Source: Rhodobacteraceae bacterium REDSEA-S34_B6 (GTDB lineage: Bacteria; Pseudomonadota; Alphaproteobacteria; Rhodobacterales; Rhodobacteraceae). Taken from it: DNA of 64,000 bases. Shown here one piece after another: positions 1-8,765 of the stretch. The position numbers and the translations under genes were made by a program. Below the pieces are notes generated by a model. It was not told where the DNA came from. It did no database searches and saw only the letters and a program-made list of their open reading frames with translations. Each line of letters begins with the position of its first letter. Position 1 is the stretch's first letter. Location of the stretch: NCBI GenBank assembly GCA_001627925.1, contig LUQC01000108.1, positions 1 to 64,000 on the forward strand. The letters are read 5' to 3'.

Positions 1-110
1 GGGTGAGGTTACCTGTGGACTAGTGGACCATTCGAAGAAGTAGGGGGGGTCAAAAGTCGAGGCAGTGATATAGGCAAATATCCTGCTCTGACATTTTTTC
101 TGAAAAAGGT
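1..110. repeat. Imperfect ~115-bp direct repeat, copy A (possible IS/MITE end)
   Basis: This stretch shares its whole length, with small indels, with 1827-1946. Both copies contain a TGAGGT-ACCT-TGGACTAGT core, a GGACCAT, a run of six or seven G, an ATATAGG-AAATAT block and a CATTTTTT-GAAA end. The copies are in the same orientation. The repeat may continue left of the window. It looks like the left end of a mobile element, but no transposase is present. Confidence 0.6.
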
Positions 111-424
111 TCAGTTATGATCCGATCATGATTTCAGTGCGTACATACTATGTGTCACGACATAAATAGTGCGAGTTAACCAAGGTCAGTTAACATCTCC
201 CAAGAATTCCTAAGCATTGGGATGGGGCATGGAAAGCGTTACTTCTGTGCCCCACTTCATTAAGTGGAAATTTTTATTTATGATAACACTCTGTTAGAAA
301 TTACTAAGTGATAAAGACACCAAATAAAACTTTGAGACTAGACCTAGACGCACTCATCGGCAGCACATGAAAATGTTAGGCCAAGGGGTGTGATGAGGCA
401 TTGGAGTTTGACACAAAACTGAAT

Positions 425-508
425 ATGATACAGACGTTTTTATTTATAATCTTGCTTATCGTCGGCGTTACCCCAGGTAACGCTTTTATTCGCTGTTTTA
501 CTAGTTAA
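425..508 (+). CDS. Possible 27-aa signal-peptide-like microprotein
   Basis: ATG at 425 opens 27 codons ending TAA at 506-508. The product is a hydrophobic stretch (TFLFIILLIVGV) followed by a possible signal peptidase site (GNA-F) and only a few further residues. It could be a remnant of a secreted protein or a chance frame. The terminator-like hairpin at 465-487 lies inside it, which argues against a real gene. Low confidence. Confidence 0.15.
   Translation: MIQTFLFIILLIVGVTPGNAFIRCFTS
465..487 (+). terminator. Rho-independent terminator-like hairpin
   Basis: An 8-bp perfect stem (GCGTTACC / GGTAACGC) closes a 3-nt loop and is followed by TTTT. No annotated gene ends just upstream, so it would end an unidentified transcript running from the repeat at the left edge. 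Otherwise I see nothing coding in 111-543. Confidence 0.5.
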
Positions 509-543
509 TCTTTTAAAAGTTTATAAATTTGAAGAGGTAAACT

Positions 544-966
544 ATGGCTGATGACGGTGTAAGATTGGTAAAACCAGGTAGGCAATATGAAGGAGCTCAA
601 GGGGTCACATACGATGCTGGTGTGTCAAGGAAAACCGTTGGAGCAGAAAAGGTTTGTATGAACATTTTGCCTATGCCTCCTGGTGTTAAATCTAAGCCAC
701 ACATACATAGAGGCATTGAAACTATAGCCTATATGCTAGAAGGCGAATGCACACTATTTCATGGTAAGCAGCTTGAAAACCAAACTTTAGTCAAGCAGGG
801 TGAACAGATATTTATTCCCGATAACGTACCCCACGCACCTTATAATCTGAGTGACAAAAAGTGTGTGTGGGTTGTTGTACATTCATCAGGTGATGATCAA
901 GATGAACTTATCCGAACAGAAGAGTTAGACTATGTTCTCGAGAGCTATGAACAAAGAGAGCCATAA
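544..966 (+). CDS. Cupin-domain protein
   Basis: The 140-aa single cupin has a clear GAGG ribosome site at 533-536 before the ATG. The central part shows cupin motif 1 (KPHIHRGIETIAYMLEG, about residues 51-67) and a motif 2-like stretch (GEQIFIPDNVPHAPYNL) with the second metal-binding histidine. It is a likely metal-binding cytosolic small-molecule enzyme or sensor, and the substrate cannot be read from the sequence. It is followed after about 20 nt by an NTF2-like gene, so the two probably share a transcript. Confidence 0.75.
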   Translation: MADDGVRLVKPGRQYEGAQGVTYDAGVSRKTVGAEKVCMNILPMPPGVKSKPHIHRGIETIAYMLEGECTLFHGKQLENQTLVKQGEQIFIPDNVPHAPYNLSDKKCVWVVVHSSGDDQDELIRTEELDYVLESYEQREP

Positions 967-987
967 AGATGTAAAGGTTTGTTGGTG

Positions 988-1320
988 ATGGTATTAGAGA
1001 AATTTATCGAAGGCATAACCAATCAAGATTTGGTTCTTCTAGAAAGTCTTTTGCATGAGGATATGCTCTTCGTACAAGAAACAACTTTAGAGACAAAAGA
1101 AGAGTGGATGAAAGATACCAAAGAACAGTTTAAAAATGGTATGCTTGATGCAACTAAAATGGAAGTCACAAAAAAATTTGAAACAAAAGATATGGGCGCA
1201 CTTGAGGTTACCATGAAGAAGGATGGCCACTTGATAAGATTTTCAAACGTATTTTTGTATAAAGATAATAAAATTTACAGGCATCTGATAAATGTGGTTA
1301 CAGATCATTTTACAGAATGA
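988..1320 (+). CDS. NTF2/SnoaL-like small protein
   Basis: A 110-aa protein starts at ATG 988 with AAAGG at 973-977. An in-frame TTG at 979 is a less likely start. The N-terminal helix pattern (LEKFIEGITNQDLVLLESLLHEDMLF) and later strands resemble the NTF2/SnoaL ketosteroid-isomerase-like fold of many small ligand-binding or isomerase proteins. No catalytic residues can be assigned. It lies directly behind the cupin, probably co-transcribed. The fold assignment is inference from pattern. Confidence 0.5.
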   Translation: MVLEKFIEGITNQDLVLLESLLHEDMLFVQETTLETKEEWMKDTKEQFKNGMLDATKMEVTKKFETKDMGALEVTMKKDGHLIRFSNVFLYKDNKIYRHLINVVTDHFTE

Positions 1321-1379
1321 ATAAATCAAAAATAACTAGGCCATTCTATTGAGTAGGATAGGGTAAAAGTTGATGGTGT

Positions 1380-1721
1380 TTAATCTTGGAACTCATCTGA
1401 GACAAATTCGTGAAGAACAACTCCTCGTGAACCAAACACTTGAGTAGCCAGACCTTCAACTGCTGAAAGGTAGTGTTTCTCTAGGAGAGGTTTGCAGGCT
1501 TCAAAAGCAGCTTGATCACGGTACTCAAATACTATGCCAACCCGAAAAGTGTGTTTTTTATTCCAAATCCGAGTTACAACCCTACGCAACATACCTGCTT
1601 CTGTAAAAAGTTTTGTAACATCTGGAGAGAACGCTGCATCTTGTCGCTCCAGATATAGTTCCAAGTCTTCTTTACTGGCAAAGTCTCGTGTCGAGTAATT
1701 TATAAGCGTAGTAGCTGTCAT
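1380..1721 (-). CDS. Hypothetical small alpha/beta-barrel-like protein
   Basis: The 113-aa soluble protein has no signal peptide. Its alternating strand/helix pattern, with VGIVFEYRDQAAFEACKPLLEKHY in the middle, is like dimeric ferredoxin-like (antibiotic biosynthesis monooxygenase / NIPSNAP) proteins. No specific family was recognised. It points toward the plus-strand cupin pair from the other side and lies inside the segment bounded by the two repeat copies. Confidence 0.5.
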   Translation of the reverse strand: MTATTLINYSTRDFASKEDLELYLERQDAAFSPDVTKLFTEAGMLRRVVTRIWNKKHTFRVGIVFEYRDQAAFEACKPLLEKHYLSAVEGLATQVFGSRGVVLHEFVSDEFQD

Positions 1722-1826
1722 TTAACGATCTATATGTTGTTTTAACTTATTCGACCATAGGTTCACAGAAACTCGACTGTCAACTATCAAACCTTTAGAA
1801 TTAGGTATTTCTCAGAATGCCAGTTT

Positions 1827-1946
1827 GGGTTGAGGTCACCTTTGGACTAGTAGACTATGTGGACCATCCTGAGATGTAGGGGGGAGTTAAAATGTTGAGA
1901 CAATTATATAGGTAAATATCGTACTCTCACATTTTTTGAAAGAGGT
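1827..1946. repeat. Imperfect ~115-bp direct repeat, copy B
   Basis: This is the second copy of the repeat at 1-110, in direct orientation. It is followed by an ATG reading only 14 codons (MPTDAALVKTVRCY) to TAA at 1978, perhaps the start of a lost transposase or passenger gene. The same point in copy A reads a different sequence, so the homology stops at the end of the repeat. Confidence 0.6.
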
Positions 1947-2009
1947 CCTTTACATGCCCACCGATGCTGCTTTAGTTAAAACTGTACGATGTTATTAATC
2001 ACCCAAACA

Positions 2010-3557
2010 CTACTCAGCGGGCATCATTGAAGTCGATGAGAAAATCCTTGGATCCATAATTGAAATTTTATCGATTAAGGGCTCAAAGTCCATAAATGCC
2101 AAGATTTGTTTTTCCAAATCAATACCGGGCGCTATCTCTATGAGGTGAACTTTACCTTCTTTAAGTTCGAATACTGCCCTCTCTGTTACATATTTTACTG
2201 ATTGTCCACTTGTCTCAGCACGTTCACCGCTGAAGGTTATCTGATCAACCTTATTTGTAAATTTTATTATTTTACCTTCATTTAAAATATTTATCTTTTC
2301 ATCTTCCACCTGCAGCTGTAATCCACCCGAAGTAAAGGTTCCACAAAAAACAATATTTTCAGAAGAACTACTAATGTTTACGAAGCCTCCTGCTCCAGCA
2401 AGTCTACCAGAAAATCTTGAAACGTTCACGTTACCCATTTTGTCAATTTGTGCCATTCCCAGAAAAGCAGTGTGAATTCCACCACCATCATAAAAATCAA
2501 ACTGCTGGTTTTGACTTATAATAGCATCTGTGTTGACAGCGGTTCCAAAACTAAGACCCCCAGAAGGCAGACCACCATGCACTCCGGCTTCAGTGGTTAA
2601 AATTAACTTGTCAATTTGATTTTCTTCTTTGGCAACTTCAGCTATAACTTCTGGTGTGCCAATACCAAGATTAACTACTTGTTTTGAGTCTGTTAATTCC
2701 AAAAAAGCCCGTCTCGCAATTATTTTTTTCTGGTCAAGCGCGTGTTGTGAATTCTCCCAGTCAATTTTCCGTTTGGATCCATCTAAGTAATTTGAATACC
2801 GACAAGCATATGTTTGCAGATGATTATCTGCTTTACCAACTACTATAAAATCTACCAGACCTGAAGGTATATCAACTTGGCGGCTCGGTAAGAGCTCTTG
2901 AATAACTTGTTCAACTTGAACTATTACAGTACCTCCTGAGTTCTTTACTGCCATGGCTTGTGCCAAGTTATCAATTATCAAGGCCTCATTGCGCATTGAT
3001 ATGGACCCATTTTTATCAGCCACACTCCCTCGCAATATTGCAATGTCTAAAGGAAACGTTGGTATAAACAGATACTCTTCTTCCTTGATGTTTATCAGTT
3101 CAATTAAATTTTCTTTAGATGACTTGTTTACCTTTCCCCCTTCAATACGTGGATCAGCAAAAGTTCCTAGACCAACTTTAGTGAATACGCCTGGTTTGCC
3201 AGAAGCAATATCGCGATAAAGATGGCTAATTATGCCCTGTGGAATATTATATGCTTCAATCTCATCATTAAGTGCTAATTCCGCGATCCTCGGTATCAAG
3301 CCGAAATGGCCTCCGACTACTCTCTTAAGCAGCTTTGGGAATGCTAAAAGGTTTATCCCTCTTACATCACCGTCTCCCGGTCCAGCGGAAAAAAGTAGTG
3401 TAAGGTTATTAGGAGTGTTTTCTTTGAGAAACCGATCCTTAAGCGCATTCAGAAGTTCGTCAGGAACACCAGTTCCGACAAATCCTGCGATTGTTATTGT
3501 ATCTGAACTTTTAATTTTCTTAACTGCCTCAGCAGCTGAAATCAATTTATTGTTCAC
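2010..3557 (-). CDS. Family I acyl-CoA:acetate / 3-oxoacid CoA-transferase (YdiF-like)
   Basis: The 515-aa protein has alpha and beta halves fused in one chain, as in YdiF/propionate CoA-transferase. It starts at GTG 3557 behind an AGGGGG ribosome site. N-terminal IAGFVGTGVPDELL and FSAGPGDGD, and C-terminal LTTEAGVHGGLP with the catalytic Glu near residue 323, fit family I, which transfers CoA between carboxylic acids through a glutamyl-CoA thioester. It is last in the amide/urea cluster, so activating the acid freed by the amidase (acetate, propionate, acrylate type) is a reasonable inference. Confidence 0.85.
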   Translation of the reverse strand: MNNKLISAAEAVKKIKSSDTITIAGFVGTGVPDELLNALKDRFLKENTPNNLTLLFSAGPGDGDVRGINLLAFPKLLKRVVGGHFGLIPRIAELALNDEIEAYNIPQGIISHLYRDIASGKPGVFTKVGLGTFADPRIEGGKVNKSSKENLIELINIKEEEYLFIPTFPLDIAILRGSVADKNGSISMRNEALIIDNLAQAMAVKNSGGTVIVQVEQVIQELLPSRQVDIPSGLVDFIVVGKADNHLQTYACRYSNYLDGSKRKIDWENSQHALDQKKIIARRAFLELTDSKQVVNLGIGTPEVIAEVAKEENQIDKLILTTEAGVHGGLPSGGLSFGTAVNTDAIISQNQQFDFYDGGGIHTAFLGMAQIDKMGNVNVSRFSGRLAGAGGFVNISSSSENIVFCGTFTSGGLQLQVEDEKINILNEGKIIKFTNKVDQITFSGERAETSGQSVKYVTERAVFELKEGKVHLIEIAPGIDLEKQILAFMDFEPLIDKISIMDPRIFSSTSMMPAE

Positions 3558-3609
3558 TTTTTCAAAGCCCCCTTGCTTGTTTCCGGGTCACACAAAAATA
3601 TATTCTTTT

Positions 3610-5778
3610 CTATGATGTCAATTTAACGTATAAATTTGTGAGTTTTGTTGGCAGACTTGATAAATTGTTTATAGATACACAGCCTGATTTTCCAAAAATT
3701 TGTTCTGCGTGTTTACCTGCTTGTTCCCCTAGCGCGACGCAGAAAACATCCACTTGCACGTTTTTTAATTCGCTTACCGCTCGTTTAGTATCAAATTTCA
3801 GGTACTTTGCGTCGTTCACATCAATGTCTGAAGGCTCACCATCTGTTACTAATAAGATTAGTTTCCTATCTGTAAGTGTTTTATTAAAAGAAGTCCCACA
3901 ATATCTGAGTGCCGCACCCATTCGAGTTGAATATCCAGATGCTAATCCAGCTAGGCTCATTTCATTGCTCATACCAAATTCTTCATCAAATTGTTTAACG
4001 GTTTGAATCCTCACATCATGCCGTCCATTTGATGAAAAACCTGTAATAGCAAATGGATCACGAGTCTTATTAAATGATTTTACTAAGATAGCAGCTGCTT
4101 CTCGCTCCAATTCTAGTATCGATTTTGAAGAATTTGGAACTAATGCGCGAGTTGACTCCGAAGTATCAAGTAAAAGATGGATAGCTAGACTACGTGATGG
4201 CTTAGACCTATTTTCAAAAATATTTTGTTCTGGGGCTGTTTTAGTCCTAATCGAAATCAATGCGTCAACTGAGGCGTCCAGATCAAGGTTTTCGCCCTCA
4301 GCTTGTCTCTTTAGCTTTTTACTGGGTCCCAAAGATAATGAGCTGAATAATCGTTCGGACTTTTGTATTACTTCAGAATACTCATCTTCGATATAATCTA
4401 GATATTTTGATGAGCCAAGTCTATTTCGGTACTCGAGAATGCTAACCCAGTCTTTTCGTAATTTGTTCGCTGTGTAATCAAATTCTGGTAATTTTGCAAT
4501 TAAACGTCCCGATTTTTCATCTACGGTTGATGGTTTCGCAATGCCATATTTTTCGTTCTCATTTTCCGACGTCTCTTCTTGCATCTTCGAATTTTTTTTA
4601 TTGCCTCTGGTTGTCCTGCGTGCCTCAACTAAATCTACGTTTAAATCGTGTGCTTGCATATCTTCTGACGGAGCCTCAGGAAAGGTCCAAAGTCCATTAT
4701 TGTCATCCCTATAAACTGGGTTTGGAACATAATCCTTAGCGTTAAATTGAACGCGAAGTTGACCAAGTTCGTTACCCAAGATGTTTCCAATTGCACGACT
4801 AATCCTGGGATCATCCCAACTATCCCGCGCCTGATAAAACATCCGTTTACCCTTCGCAGCCCAGCCGTCATCCGTGTGAAAATTGGGATCAATTAATGCT
4901 CTAGATAATCTTTCGAACATTCTTTGTGCCGTATTTATTCCAGAAGAGGGCGCATCATGAAATTCAGTCCATAACCTGTTTAGCCCGGGTAGCTCAAGGC
5001 CAGCAAGCATCTCAACTCTTGCGTCTTCGATTATTGAGACAATGGCAACTTGCATCGGCTTTAACTGATCAACTTCAAAAGATTTTTTCCCGTAACGCAG
5101 ATGTGCTCCCATATGAAAAACAGCTGCCTGATAAGTCTTGAGTGCCCGTTTGCTGGATCCAATATAAGTTGGAGGTAAAAGGAAAACGCGATCTGAAAAA
5201 GAAGATCTCTGTTTTGCCGCACTCTGAAATTTTATTTTATTAGGAATTAAATCAGGCGAAATATTGAATAATGATTTTAATTCTAATTTAAGCTGCTCCT
5301 TTATGTTAGCAAACATCAGTGTGCCAGAATGTTCATTAAAAAAGCTTAAACTGACCTGATTTGTTAAGGAAAAATAATCTGCCATATTGTCGATACTGTT
5401 CGCGCCATATCTAAGACCTGTATCAATCCAATCAAGCCAACTAGATAAATCTAAACTGCCTGTGGTTGTAGAGTTATTGTCGAGCAATACTTTGCATGCC
5501 TTTGGAGAAATTTTGGCAACATCGTTAATCTTTCTCTGCCACTCAAAAAACATTTTATCAGTTAAATTCTTGAAGCGTAGTTCCGCAGCGCACTTGCAAA
5601 ATAATACTGCGTCAGCTTTGCCACCTTTTATACACAAGTATGAGACTGTATTAGTAAACTCTTGAAGAAACGCTGAGCCAATTTGAATTGTAATCTTATC
5701 AACTGCGTCTTCATACGCCTTGAAAACATTTTGACCATATCCAGCGTATTTAATCCGATTTTTATGATGTATTGACAT
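3610..5778 (-). CDS. NorD/CbbO-type VWA-domain protein
   Basis: The ~722-aa cytosolic protein starts at ATG 5778 (GGA about 8 nt upstream); an in-frame GTG sits at 5790. The middle has the NorD/CbbO block LKPMQVAIVSIIEDARVE followed by LPGLNRLWTEFH. The last ~195 residues form a von Willebrand A domain with MIDAS motif LLLDTSEST and LVTDGEPSD. In NorQD and CbbQO such proteins work with a MoxR-type ATPase to activate a partner enzyme. Here the partner ATPase is next door, but neither nitric oxide reductase nor Rubisco is present. Confidence 0.88.
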   Translation of the reverse strand: MSIHHKNRIKYAGYGQNVFKAYEDAVDKITIQIGSAFLQEFTNTVSYLCIKGGKADAVLFCKCAAELRFKNLTDKMFFEWQRKINDVAKISPKACKVLLDNNSTTTGSLDLSSWLDWIDTGLRYGANSIDNMADYFSLTNQVSLSFFNEHSGTLMFANIKEQLKLELKSLFNISPDLIPNKIKFQSAAKQRSSFSDRVFLLPPTYIGSSKRALKTYQAAVFHMGAHLRYGKKSFEVDQLKPMQVAIVSIIEDARVEMLAGLELPGLNRLWTEFHDAPSSGINTAQRMFERLSRALIDPNFHTDDGWAAKGKRMFYQARDSWDDPRISRAIGNILGNELGQLRVQFNAKDYVPNPVYRDDNNGLWTFPEAPSEDMQAHDLNVDLVEARRTTRGNKKNSKMQEETSENENEKYGIAKPSTVDEKSGRLIAKLPEFDYTANKLRKDWVSILEYRNRLGSSKYLDYIEDEYSEVIQKSERLFSSLSLGPSKKLKRQAEGENLDLDASVDALISIRTKTAPEQNIFENRSKPSRSLAIHLLLDTSESTRALVPNSSKSILELEREAAAILVKSFNKTRDPFAITGFSSNGRHDVRIQTVKQFDEEFGMSNEMSLAGLASGYSTRMGAALRYCGTSFNKTLTDRKLILLVTDGEPSDIDVNDAKYLKFDTKRAVSELKNVQVDVFCVALGEQAGKHAEQIFGKSGCVSINNLSSLPTKLTNLYVKLTS

Positions 5779-5832
5779 CTTAATTTCCACTAAGGTCTCC
5801 AGATCCTGTTCTATTTTGATAGTTGACCAAAA

Positions 5833-6630
5833 TTAAATACAGGCGGATATAGTGGTTCTGAGAGCTTTCCGTACTTCCTGATCATCGGTTATCGCATTTA
5901 CCAACGCTACCTCGCACGCAGAAAGTAGGCTTAGACCATTTTTACTCAATTTAGCAGCGTGGATAAGCATCCTGGTTGAAACTCCTTCGTTCAAACCTGC
6001 ACCTTTCAAATTCCTGGATTTATCAGCTATCTTCACGAGTGAAGATGCAATTTCGAGTTCAACATCTGCTTCAGAGCAAACTATATTGGTTTCTACTTCA
6101 TTAGCTGGATATTCAAAATCAAGCGCACAAAATCTCTGCTTGGTAGACTCTTTAAGATCTTTAACGACACTTTGATAGCCAGGGTTATAAGATACAACGA
6201 GGTGAAAATCGTCATCAGCTTTTAAAAGTTCACCTTTCTTTTCAATAGGCAGAACACGTCGGTCGTCAGTAATCGAATGAATTACGACTGTAGTATCCTG
6301 TCTAGCTTCAACCACCTCGTCTAGATAGCAAATAGCACCATTTCGAGCAGCGATTGTGAGGGGCCCATCATGCCAGAAAGTACCATCATTATTAAGCAAA
6401 TACCTGCCCACTAAATCTGCGGCTGTCATATCTTCATGGCATGACACTGTAACCAAAGGTTTTTTAAGAAACCAAGCCATATACTCCACAAACCTAGTTT
6501 TACCACACCCGGTAGGGCCCTTTAGCATTACTGGTATTTTATTAGTGAACGCTGCCTCGAATAAATCTGTTTCGTCACCCACGTTAATATAATTCGGTTT
6601 TTGAGTGATAAGAAATTCGGCTATATCCAT
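5833..6630 (-). CDS. NorQ/CbbQ/GvpN-type MoxR AAA+ ATPase
   Basis: The 265-aa ATPase has Walker A GPTGCGKT at residues 38-45, Walker B ICYLDEV near 100-106, and the arginine-rich second half typical of CbbQ/NorQ (STKQRFCALDFEYP). The family forms hexameric remodelling motors that work with a VWA adaptor, encoded just downstream. The ATG is preceded only by CATAAAAA. No Shine-Dalgarno is visible, and a 10-bp hairpin ends 7 nt upstream. The likely target is an enzyme of the amide/urea pathway, but this is inference. Confidence 0.9.
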   Translation of the reverse strand: MDIAEFLITQKPNYINVGDETDLFEAAFTNKIPVMLKGPTGCGKTRFVEYMAWFLKKPLVTVSCHEDMTAADLVGRYLLNNDGTFWHDGPLTIAARNGAICYLDEVVEARQDTTVVIHSITDDRRVLPIEKKGELLKADDDFHLVVSYNPGYQSVVKDLKESTKQRFCALDFEYPANEVETNIVCSEADVELEIASSLVKIADKSRNLKGAGLNEGVSTRMLIHAAKLSKNGLSLLSACEVALVNAITDDQEVRKALRTTISACI

Positions 6631-6637
6631 TTTTTAT

Positions 6638-6664
6638 GCCGAGTAGCTATAATCGCTACTCGGC
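6638..6664 (-). promoter_or_regulatory. Intercistronic hairpin between amiE and the AAA ATPase
   Basis: Perfect 10-bp arms GCCGAGTAGC / GCTACTCGGC surround a 7-nt loop. On the minus strand it follows the amiE stop and is followed by ATAAAAAATGG, not a T-run. mRNA stabilisation, partial termination or control of the downstream start are therefore better readings than full termination. Confidence 0.6.
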
Positions 6665-6671
6665 CTCCACT

Positions 6672-7712
6672 TTAGCTATGTTTTATATCTTCTTGATTGG
6701 GTACCCCGTCAATTGGGCATTCATCAACACCAACGGTGGGTCGCGTCATAGCCTCAACCATCTCTCGGGTTCCTTCGGGATCTTCCGCCCATTTTTTGTA
6801 GAACTCGTATGGACATTCTGCGAGACCCTTATCACCGTCACCAGAATTTATCATACCAGTATAGCCTCTATGCACCAATTTAAATAAGTGATTGTTACTC
6901 TGTGCGTTTCTTCGTGCATCACGTATTCCGGAAACGGAAAGTTGTGCATACTGAATTCCATTCTCCTCTTCTGCGCATTCTCCTAATGTACGTCCATCAA
7001 AACCTACAATAGCAGAATGGCCAAAGTATGAGTACACTCCATCAAAACCTGCTGCATTCGCTACAGCGACATAGCTGTTATTGGCCCAAGCCATAGCCTT
7101 AGCCATGACAATTTGTTGTTCCTTAGCCGGATACATATATCCCTGACATCGAACAATTAATTCGGCCCCTTTCATTGCACAATCGCGCCAAATCTCTGGA
7201 TAGTTACCATCGTCACATATGATGAGACTTATTTTCAAACCTTTTGGGCCATCAGAAACGTATGTGCAGTTACCTGGATACCATCCTTCAATTGGGACCC
7301 ATGGCATAATCTTTCTATATTTTTGCACAATTTCACCTTCATTATTCATTAATATCAAGGTATTGTACGGTGCCTTGTTTGGATGTTGCTCGTGCCTTTC
7401 GCCGGTTAATGAAAACACACCCCAAACGTTAGCTTCGCGACATGCTGCAGCAAAGATTTCCGTTTCATCTCCTGGTATTGCAGAGGCTGTTTCGTACATC
7501 TCTGCTTCATCATACATTATACCTTGTGTGGAATATTCAGGAAAGATTACAAGGTCCATCCCCGGTAAGCCACGCTTCATTCCTTTCAACATATTTGCAA
7601 TGTTTTTTGCATTCTCAAGCACCTCTGCTTTAGTATGCAATCTCGGCATTTTATAATTTACGACTGCCACACCTACGGTGTCATTACTACTACCTATGTC
7701 TCCATGATACAT
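6672..7712 (-). CDS. amiE: Aliphatic amidase
   Basis: At 346 residues this has the same length as the Pseudomonas aliphatic amidase and matches it over nearly its whole length (starts [18 protein letters not shown]). The nitrilase-family triad sits at the classical numbers: Glu59 (FPEYS), Lys134 (YRKIMPW) and Cys166 (IICDDGNYP). The enzyme hydrolyses short aliphatic amides (acetamide, propionamide, acrylamide) to the acid and ammonia in the cytosol. It lies downstream of an ABC importer, which fits uptake followed by hydrolysis. Minus-strand context suggests one operon with urtA-E. Confidence 0.95.
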   Translation of the reverse strand: MYHGDIGSSNDTVGVAVVNYKMPRLHTKAEVLENAKNIANMLKGMKRGLPGMDLVIFPEYSTQGIMYDEAEMYETASAIPGDETEIFAAACREANVWGVFSLTGERHEQHPNKAPYNTLILMNNEGEIVQKYRKIMPWVPIEGWYPGNCTYVSDGPKGLKISLIICDDGNYPEIWRDCAMKGAELIVRCQGYMYPAKEQQIVMAKAMAWANNSYVAVANAAGFDGVYSYFGHSAIVGFDGRTLGECAEEENGIQYAQLSVSGIRDARRNAQSNNHLFKLVHRGYTGMINSGDGDKGLAECPYEFYKKWAEDPEGTREMVEAMTRPTVGVDECPIDGVPNQEDIKHS

Positions 7713-7751
7713 TGAATTTCCTTTCTCTTAAAGCTACTTCCTTCTTCTTTT

Positions 7752-7765
7752 CGGGACTGCTCCCG
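7752..7765 (-). other. Small hairpin upstream of amiE
   Basis: 5-bp arms CGGGA / TCCCG with a 4-nt loop lie between the 100-aa unknown gene and amiE. It may be a minor mRNA structure and is not a convincing terminator, because only AAAA follows on the minus strand. Confidence 0.25.
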
Positions 7766-7773
7766 TAATACCC

Positions 7774-8076
7774 TCACGAGCCTAAGCCCAAGTGGATTCT
7801 GTTATGCGCAATAGTATTAAAGATTTTTGCGCAAATTTTAAAATATAGCCAGAAAATTTTTTCTAAAATAATATCATCGTCAAATAATTTTAACGATCTA
7901 GGTAACCCAATACCGACGTTTGCAAAAAAAATAGTTTTTAAAAGAAAACGCCCACTATAAAGATCATCATTTTTCAAACGAATGGTGTCTACCGCGTGCT
8001 TGTACTCTAGTTTATGTTTGAGGCCGTTAAAAGGTCCATTGGTAGGATCTGAAAATTGACCGTATATCTTCATCAT
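7774..8076 (-). CDS. Unknown 100-aa protein coupled to urtE
   Basis: The start overlaps the urtE stop in an ATGA arrangement (8073-8076), the usual sign of translational coupling, so I take it as a real gene. The sequence begins MMKIYGQFSDPTNGPFNG and is mixed hydrophobic/basic without a clear signal peptide. It has no motif I know and could be a truncated or fast-evolving gene. Its place between the transporter ATPase and the amidase suggests a role in the same pathway. Confidence 0.5.
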   Translation of the reverse strand: MMKIYGQFSDPTNGPFNGLKHKLEYKHAVDTIRLKNDDLYSGRFLLKTIFFANVGIGLPRSLKLFDDDIILEKIFWLYFKICAKIFNTIAHNRIHLGLGS

Positions 8077-8765
8077 ATTGTCATGTACTGCGAGACAATT
8101 TTCGCAGTAAGTGCTTCAATTTTGCCATCGACCTTGCATGTACCATTTTCGATCATCGCAAAGTGTGATGCGGCTTTTCTGGCAAAATCCACATTTTGTT
8201 CTACCAAAACGATGGTTAATTTTAATTCCCTATTAAGACGAGTTATGCATTCTTCAATTTGTTCTACAATATTTGGTTGGATGCCTTCTGTTGGTTCATC
8301 CATTAGTAATAATTTAGGATCAGAGGCGAGAGCACGAGCAATAGCTAACTGCTGTTGTTGGCCTCCTGACAAAACACCACCAGGCCGCTCTAGATTTTCC
8401 ATAAGATATGGAAAAAGCTCTGCCACAAGATCAGGAATTCTTCTTCCTTTAGAAGATGCAAAACCTCCCATCAAAATATTATCTTTTATAGAAAAATCTG
8501 GAATGATCATTCTTCCCTGAGGGACATAGGCAACTCCTGCCCTGGCTCTTTCAAAAGTAGGTTTATCAGTAATTTCAGTACCATTCAGTTTTATAGAGCC
8601 TTCGCATTTGTCGGTGAGACCCAATATCGTTCGAAGAAGCGTCGTTTTTCCAACCCCATTTCTGCCTAAAACGGCGAACACTGCGCCGTCTAAAACTTTA
8701 ATCGAAAGATCTTGAATCGCTTTGCTACGGCCATAGAAACTATTCAAGTTTTTAACATCTAGCAT
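8073..8765 (-). CDS. urtE: Urea/amide ABC transporter ATP-binding protein UrtE
   Basis: The 230-aa ATPase is of the LivF/UrtE kind: Walker A GRNGVGKTTL (about residues 34-43), signature LSGGQQQQLAIARAL and Walker B LLMDEPTEGIQP. It energises import through the UrtB/UrtC channel at the inner membrane. The start codon abuts the urtD stop. UrtE-like subunits cannot be told from LivF by sequence alone; the urease and amidase neighbours support urea or short-chain amides over branched amino acids. Confidence 0.85.
   Translation of the reverse strand: MLDVKNLNSFYGRSKAIQDLSIKVLDGAVFAVLGRNGVGKTTLLRTILGLTDKCEGSIKLNGTEITDKPTFERARAGVAYVPQGRMIIPDFSIKDNILMGGFASSKGRRIPDLVAELFPYLMENLERPGGVLSGGQQQQLAIARALASDPKLLLMDEPTEGIQPNIVEQIEECITRLNRELKLTIVLVEQNVDFARKAASHFAMIENGTCKVDGKIEALTAKIVSQYMTI

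Noticed and set aside
4641-4892. 83-codon frame opposite or within the VWA gene
   Set aside because: Overlaps the strongly supported NorD-like frame and has no features of its own.
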